From JAVBSX01 sp031549565 (lineage in GTDB: Bacteria; Planctomycetota; Planctomycetia; Pirellulales; Thermoguttaceae), in assembly GCA_031549565.1 (NCBI GenBank), contig JAVBPO010000184.1:1-9674 (forward strand): a stretch of 9,674 nucleotides of DNA. The letters are read 5' to 3'. The translations under genes and the position numbers were made by a program. Numbering within the stretch: the stretch's first letter is position 1; each line of letters opens with the position of its first letter. The notes beneath the pieces were generated by a model. The model saw only the letters and a list, made by a program, of their open reading frames with translations, ran no database searches and was not told where the DNA came from. Shown here in pieces: positions 7,126 through 9,674 of the stretch.

Positions 7126-7160
7126 GGGAGGCTTCGGCCTCCCCCTTATCCATTTTCCTC
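7126..7160 (+). terminator. UUCG-loop hairpin, probable terminator
   Basis: GGGAGGC (7126-7132) pairs with GCCTCCC (7137-7143) around TTCG, forming the exceptionally stable C(UUCG)G tetraloop. The tail is pyrimidine-rich with limited T content (CCTTATCCATTTTCCTC), so termination may be incomplete. It lies 21 bases after the preceding stop and marks the boundary to a cassette of distinct base composition. Confidence 0.7.
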
Positions 7161-7180
7161 CCAGCCCAGGAGCCGACACC

Positions 7181-7621
7181 ATGCTCAAACAAAAATTCAA
7201 CCTGACCGCTTACGTCTCCGACGCCGTGCAGTCGCCGACGTTTCAACGGGTCAAAGCCCTGACCGACTTTTCCGATTCCGAATCGACCCGCGAATTGTTC
7301 CGCTACTTTGCCGACGGGCTCTCGGCCTTCGCCCGGTACACGCCGACCAAAGTCGACGATCAAATCGCCGCTATTCTCCAGTTCGGCATCGACAGCGATT
7401 TGGTCTGGACCGCCTTCTGGAAGATCCTCCAGAACCTGCCCGGACTCAATTCCGACGCCGTGACGACCGAAATGTGCCGCGACTATACGAGCGTCGCCTA
7501 CGCCTGTGATACCGCCGACACAAGCGGATACGTCGGGGCCGGTTTTCTCGATTTAGTGACGTTCGTCCAGTTCGTCAAGTTTGCCGTCCAGATTTTCAAA
7601 GCCCTCAAAAACGATGAGTAA
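7181..7621 (+). CDS. Unknown helical phage protein
   Basis: I do not recognise this 146-residue protein. It looks mainly helical and amphipathic, with three parts: a charged N-terminal half (1-60) including ELFRYFADGLSAF, a middle segment (58-86) with VDDQIAAILQFGIDSD and an aromatic LVWTAFWKIL run, and a hydrophobic C-terminal helix (about 119-142, GAGFLDLVTFVQFVKF onward) ending in KNDE. That last helix may be buried or membrane-associated. The start is fixed by AGGAG (7168-7172) eight bases before the ATG. A GTG at 7112 in the same frame would extend the protein through the hairpin and is not credible. The stop overlaps the next ATG (ATGAGTAA), so it is coupled to the membrane protein gene and probably functions with it. 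Confidence 0.7.
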   Translation: MLKQKFNLTAYVSDAVQSPTFQRVKALTDFSDSESTRELFRYFADGLSAFARYTPTKVDDQIAAILQFGIDSDLVWTAFWKILQNLPGLNSDAVTTEMCRDYTSVAYACDTADTSGYVGAGFLDLVTFVQFVKFAVQIFKALKNDE

Positions 7622-8306
7622 TCGCAGTCTGCAAAATCGAATCGCGGCATTGGAGCGTCGGACCGAAGCACTGGAAGAACGTGACGACGAGTCGTTTCAC
7701 TGGAACACGACGAACGTGAGCAATATTTGCGTCGCGACTTTCGCGTGTTTTCTGATCGTGGGATGTACCGTCTGTTTTGTCGCCTACAAATGGCCGCACA
7801 ATCCGACGCCGACCCCAGTTCCGGACAAAACCGAACCGGTCGTTCCGCCCGACAACATAACGCCGGAACCGACGCCGGATCCCGAGCCGGAACCGGAAAA
7901 GACTTTCCGCGACAAGATAGCCGAAATTGCATCGCCACTTACCACCGAGATTCGAGACCGCTGGGCGTGGTGCTATCTGGATGCCGTCGAAAATTATTCG
8001 ACGGACCTGAAACTCCGCGAAAACGTGCGGGAAAATTCGAACAAGGCCTTGACCGAAACGCAGCATAAAGAAGCGGAACCGGTCAACGAAAAAATCAAAA
8101 CCGCCGTCGAAGAAGAGGTAAAAGTCAGGCCGATCAAAGACGTTTACGCTGACGTCGGCGAGGCTTTGAAAGTCAACGGCTGGACCTACGAACTGCCGAA
8201 GACGACGCCGAACCAAACAGGCTCAATACAGACGGCTCCCAAGGCGACACGGTACCGCCTTGTTCCGCGACTCAATATTTGCCCCACCGGCAACTGCCCC
8301 TTGTAA
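7614..8306 (+). CDS. Membrane-anchored protein with coiled coil and Pro-rich stalk
   Basis: This 230-residue protein has a clear modular layout but no family I can name. Residues 1-26 form a short coiled coil (LQNRIAALERRTEALEERDD). One transmembrane segment lies at about 36-58 (ICVATFACFLIVGCTVCFVA). A Pro/Thr/Glu-rich stalk (64-95) follows, then a charged helical domain (96-195) and a Cys-containing tail (NICPTGNCPL). The topology is most likely a cytoplasmic N-terminus with a C-terminal domain outside the membrane, though positive charges are few. This single-span, Pro-rich-stalk design resembles inner-membrane spanins, without sequence proof. The ATG at 7614 overlaps the previous stop in ATGAGTAA, implying coupled translation. 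An in-frame extension to 7581 is unlikely because it lies inside the upstream gene. The papain-like gene starts four bases after its stop. Confidence 0.75.
   Translation: MSNRSLQNRIAALERRTEALEERDDESFHWNTTNVSNICVATFACFLIVGCTVCFVAYKWPHNPTPTPVPDKTEPVVPPDNITPEPTPDPEPEPEKTFRDKIAEIASPLTTEIRDRWAWCYLDAVENYSTDLKLRENVRENSNKALTETQHKEAEPVNEKIKTAVEEEVKVRPIKDVYADVGEALKVNGWTYELPKTTPNQTGSIQTAPKATRYRLVPRLNICPTGNCPL
7803..7898 (+). repeat. Pro/Thr/Glu-rich linker coding segment
   Basis: Residues 64-95 of the membrane protein are dominated by Pro, Thr, Glu, Asp and Val (NPTPTPVPDK, then ITPEPTPDPEPEPE). The segment joins the transmembrane helix to the charged C-terminal domain and would act as an extended spacer. 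At the DNA level it is an imperfect run of CCG-containing codons. Confidence 0.7.
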
Positions 8307-8310
8307 CGCC

Positions 8311-9195
8311 ATGCTCTACGACCATTTCACCGGATGGAATCCCGAACAGGAGGAACGCGATTTCGAGATATTCTCGGATAAATGTCGCGGGTCCGTCCTG
8401 TCGTGGAGCGACGTCGAAGCCCAGGTCGTCGCGGAGGCGGCATCGCCGATGACCGTCTCGATCAGGCAGGCGGTTGAAACGCTTTACGCGGAAGGCCGTT
8501 CGTCCTATATGGAGTACGTTTACGGCAATCAGGAAACGAACGATTGCGGCTCTTGGGGAACGGGCAACGCTACCGACCTGACGCAAGTTTATCAAACTTA
8601 CCGTGGCGTCGAATCGAAAGTTTACCGGACGTTCAAGCCGTGGATCTATGGTGTCGGAAAATGCCTGGTCGGCGACCACTACGACAACGGCATGAGCATT
8701 TCGCTTGCGATGCAGCACATCGCAACGCACGGTGTTCTGCCCGCCGATCTGCCGGGACTGCCGAAATACAGCGGGTCGCTGCAAAAGCAGCTTCTCCGCA
8801 ATTGCACCGATTTTTACAACACGTGGAAAGATCATGCCGTCGCCCACGATGTCGTCGTCGTGAAACTGCCGATGAATTTCGAGGCGTGGCAGCTTTGGGC
8901 GAAAACCGGTCGCTGGATCGTTTACGGCACCACGCAAAAAACGCTCATCAAAAACGGCGTCGTTTATGAGGCGGGTCGAACATCGCACTGCGAAGCGTGT
9001 GGCGGCAATGTCGAGCTTGCGACCGGCTCCATTACGAAAGTCAGCTCCTGGGGCGACGGAAGCGGATGGATGTCGCCGTCTGTCACGAAAAAGGTGATCG
9101 CGGGCGGAACCCGCTACGGATCCGCATTCGGCATCTGGGGGTTCACTCGCCGTGAGTGTGCCCCCGATTATTCCGGGCTCGGACGAACATCGTAA
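8311..9195 (+). CDS. Papain-like cysteine protease-fold protein
   Basis: This 294-residue protein shows the order of motifs of papain-type (C1) peptidases. NQETNDCGSWG (73-83) resembles the Q...CGSCW active-site region, with C79 the candidate nucleophile. SLAMQHIATHGVLP (131-144) resembles the C1 'al.yi..nGi...' helix. RTSHCEACGG (223-232) may supply the His (H226). SSWGDGSGW (245-253) matches the 'NSWG..WG' segment, and the C-terminal SAFGIWGF resembles the closing strand. The papain Asn is replaced by Ser246 and the usual CGSC-W spacing is altered, so activity is uncertain. No signal peptide is evident. The ATG at 8311 follows the preceding stop by four bases without a Shine-Dalgarno. A TTG at 8260 would add 17 residues inside the upstream gene. 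Roles could be peptidoglycan or host-protein cleavage. Confidence 0.65.
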   Translation: MLYDHFTGWNPEQEERDFEIFSDKCRGSVLSWSDVEAQVVAEAASPMTVSIRQAVETLYAEGRSSYMEYVYGNQETNDCGSWGTGNATDLTQVYQTYRGVESKVYRTFKPWIYGVGKCLVGDHYDNGMSISLAMQHIATHGVLPADLPGLPKYSGSLQKQLLRNCTDFYNTWKDHAVAHDVVVVKLPMNFEAWQLWAKTGRWIVYGTTQKTLIKNGVVYEAGRTSHCEACGGNVELATGSITKVSSWGDGSGWMSPSVTKKVIAGGTRYGSAFGIWGFTRRECAPDYSGLGRTS

Positions 9196-9201
9196 AGGAG
9201 G
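9194..9201 (+). promoter_or_regulatory. Strong Shine-Dalgarno for holin-like gene
   Basis: AAAGGAGG lies five bases before the ATG at 9207 and overlaps the stop codon of the papain-like gene. It is the best ribosome site in the window, suggesting that the small membrane protein is translated more heavily than the gene before it. Confidence 0.8.
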
Positions 9202-9206
9202 CGTAA

Positions 9207-9521
9207 ATGAGATTTGCTTTGCCTTGTATCACAGCCTCGGGAATCTTTGCGATTGCCGAATTGGCGCCGATAGGACCGTTGGAAAAGTTGACGCTCGACG
9301 GAGTGTTGTTTTTCATCATCTGGTACCTGCTCTCCCAAGGCAAAGGGATTCTCGATAAGTTCGCCGTCGTCCTCGAAGAAAATACCAAAGCGATTCGCCG
9401 TGTCTCAAAGCGTCTGGATCGTATTGAAAAATCGATCAAGCCGGAACCGTGGAGCGACGTCGACCTCGATCCGGAAGAAAAAACAACGGAAACCCTGCCC
9501 ATCACAAAGGAGACCCCCTAA
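9207..9521 (+). CDS. Holin-like small membrane protein
   Basis: This 104-residue protein has a hydrophobic N-terminus (about 4-21), a second hydrophobic segment at about 30-43 (LDGVLFFIIWYLLS), then a charged coiled-coil helix (49-78, with heptad-like EENTKAIRRVSKRLDRIEKS) and an acidic tail (79-104). One or two membrane spans plus a charged cytoplasmic coiled coil match several small phage holin classes, such as BhlA-like proteins. The family is not proven. A membrane-bound virion or superinfection protein is the alternative. It follows the papain-like gene directly, in keeping with a holin/lysin pair, and its stop overlaps the next ATG (TAATG, 9519-9523). The start is set by the strong AAAGGAGG five bases upstream. 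Confidence 0.7.
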   Translation: MRFALPCITASGIFAIAELAPIGPLEKLTLDGVLFFIIWYLLSQGKGILDKFAVVLEENTKAIRRVSKRLDRIEKSIKPEPWSDVDLDPEEKTTETLPITKETP

Positions 9522-9674
9522 TGCCCTTGAACGAATTCGCCGAACCGGAACCGCTGAATGAAACCGATTTCGAAATGTCGCCGATCGAGAAGCAGAATCG
9601 ATTCGGCCAGAAATATAAAAAGGTCTCGGACATCGGGACCGGGTTTTTCAGCAATATCGCGATCCGGACCAACC
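9521..9674 (+). CDS. Unknown protein, truncated by window edge
   Basis: Only the first 51 residues are present (MPLNEFAEPEPLNETDFEMS onward). The N-terminus is acidic with Pro and Glu, followed by a basic stretch (KQNRFGQKYKK) and a more hydrophobic start of a domain (GTGFFSNIAI). No family can be named. The start is supported by AAAGGAG (9506-9512) eight bases upstream and by the TAATG overlap with the preceding stop, so it belongs to the same operon. It might be the first gene of the connector or tail module, but nothing visible shows this. Confidence 0.65.
   Translation, partial: MPLNEFAEPEPLNETDFEMSPIEKQNRFGQKYKKVSDIGTGFFSNIAIRTN

Noticed and set aside
7112..7180. N-terminal extension of the 146-residue protein from GTG 7112
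   Set aside because: It would translate through the UUCG hairpin into Pro/Gly-rich sequence, and the ATG at 7181 has a well-placed AGGAG.
8260..8310. TTG start giving 17 more residues to the papain-like protein
   Set aside because: It lies inside the upstream gene, lacks a Shine-Dalgarno, and the added sequence shows no feature; ATG 8311 directly follows the upstream stop.

Overview
The window is a stretch of the DNA-packaging and head-morphogenesis region of a tailed phage or prophage. All recognisable genes lie on the + strand. In order it holds a small zinc-ribbon protein (77-304), the large terminase (390-2645), a small gpW-like gene (2765-2998), a lambda-type portal (2998-4476), a single gene fusing prohead protease, acidic scaffold and major capsid protein (4457-6670), and a small probable virion protein (6751-7104). 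A compact cassette follows: a helical unknown (7181-7621), a membrane-anchored protein with a Pro-rich stalk (7614-8306), a papain-like cysteine-protease-fold protein (8311-9195), a holin-like membrane/coiled-coil protein (9207-9521) and the start of another gene (9521 to the window edge). No integrase, tRNA, CRISPR array, insertion sequence or bacterial housekeeping gene is visible, so prophage cannot be told from free phage.

The host cannot be read directly. A protease/capsid fusion next to a lambda-type portal, several starts without a Shine-Dalgarno (SD) sequence, and Glu/Lys/Arg-rich, moderate-GC codon use would suit a planctomycete-type host, but this is a weak inference. Strong SD sequences precede five genes (2765, 6751, 7181, 9207, 9521). 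The terminase (390), fusion (4457) and papain-like (8311) starts lack one. Several neighbours are coupled by stop/start overlap: TAATG at 2996-3000, ATGAGTAA at 7614-7621, TAATG at 9519-9523, and a 20-base overlap of portal and fusion.

Three strong hairpins punctuate the transcript. A 13-bp terminator (2671-2700) follows the terminase and is immediately followed by a near-consensus sigma-70 promoter (TTGACG-17-TATTAT, 2712-2740) leading into the head genes. A 10-bp perfect hairpin (6679-6704) follows the capsid gene. A 7-bp UUCG-loop hairpin (7126-7143) separates the head genes from the downstream cassette, where base composition also jumps (42% GC in one hand-counted line before it, 57-63% in lines after it).

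The two most interesting features are these. First, the protease-scaffold-capsid gene has two in-frame internal ATGs, each with an SD-like sequence, exactly at its domain boundaries (5006 and 5459), while its own first ATG has none; this suggests nested translation that would adjust protease:scaffold:capsid ratios. Second, the post-capsid cassette pairs a papain-like protein with two membrane proteins where head-tail connectors would be expected. It could be an unusual lysis or host-envelope module.
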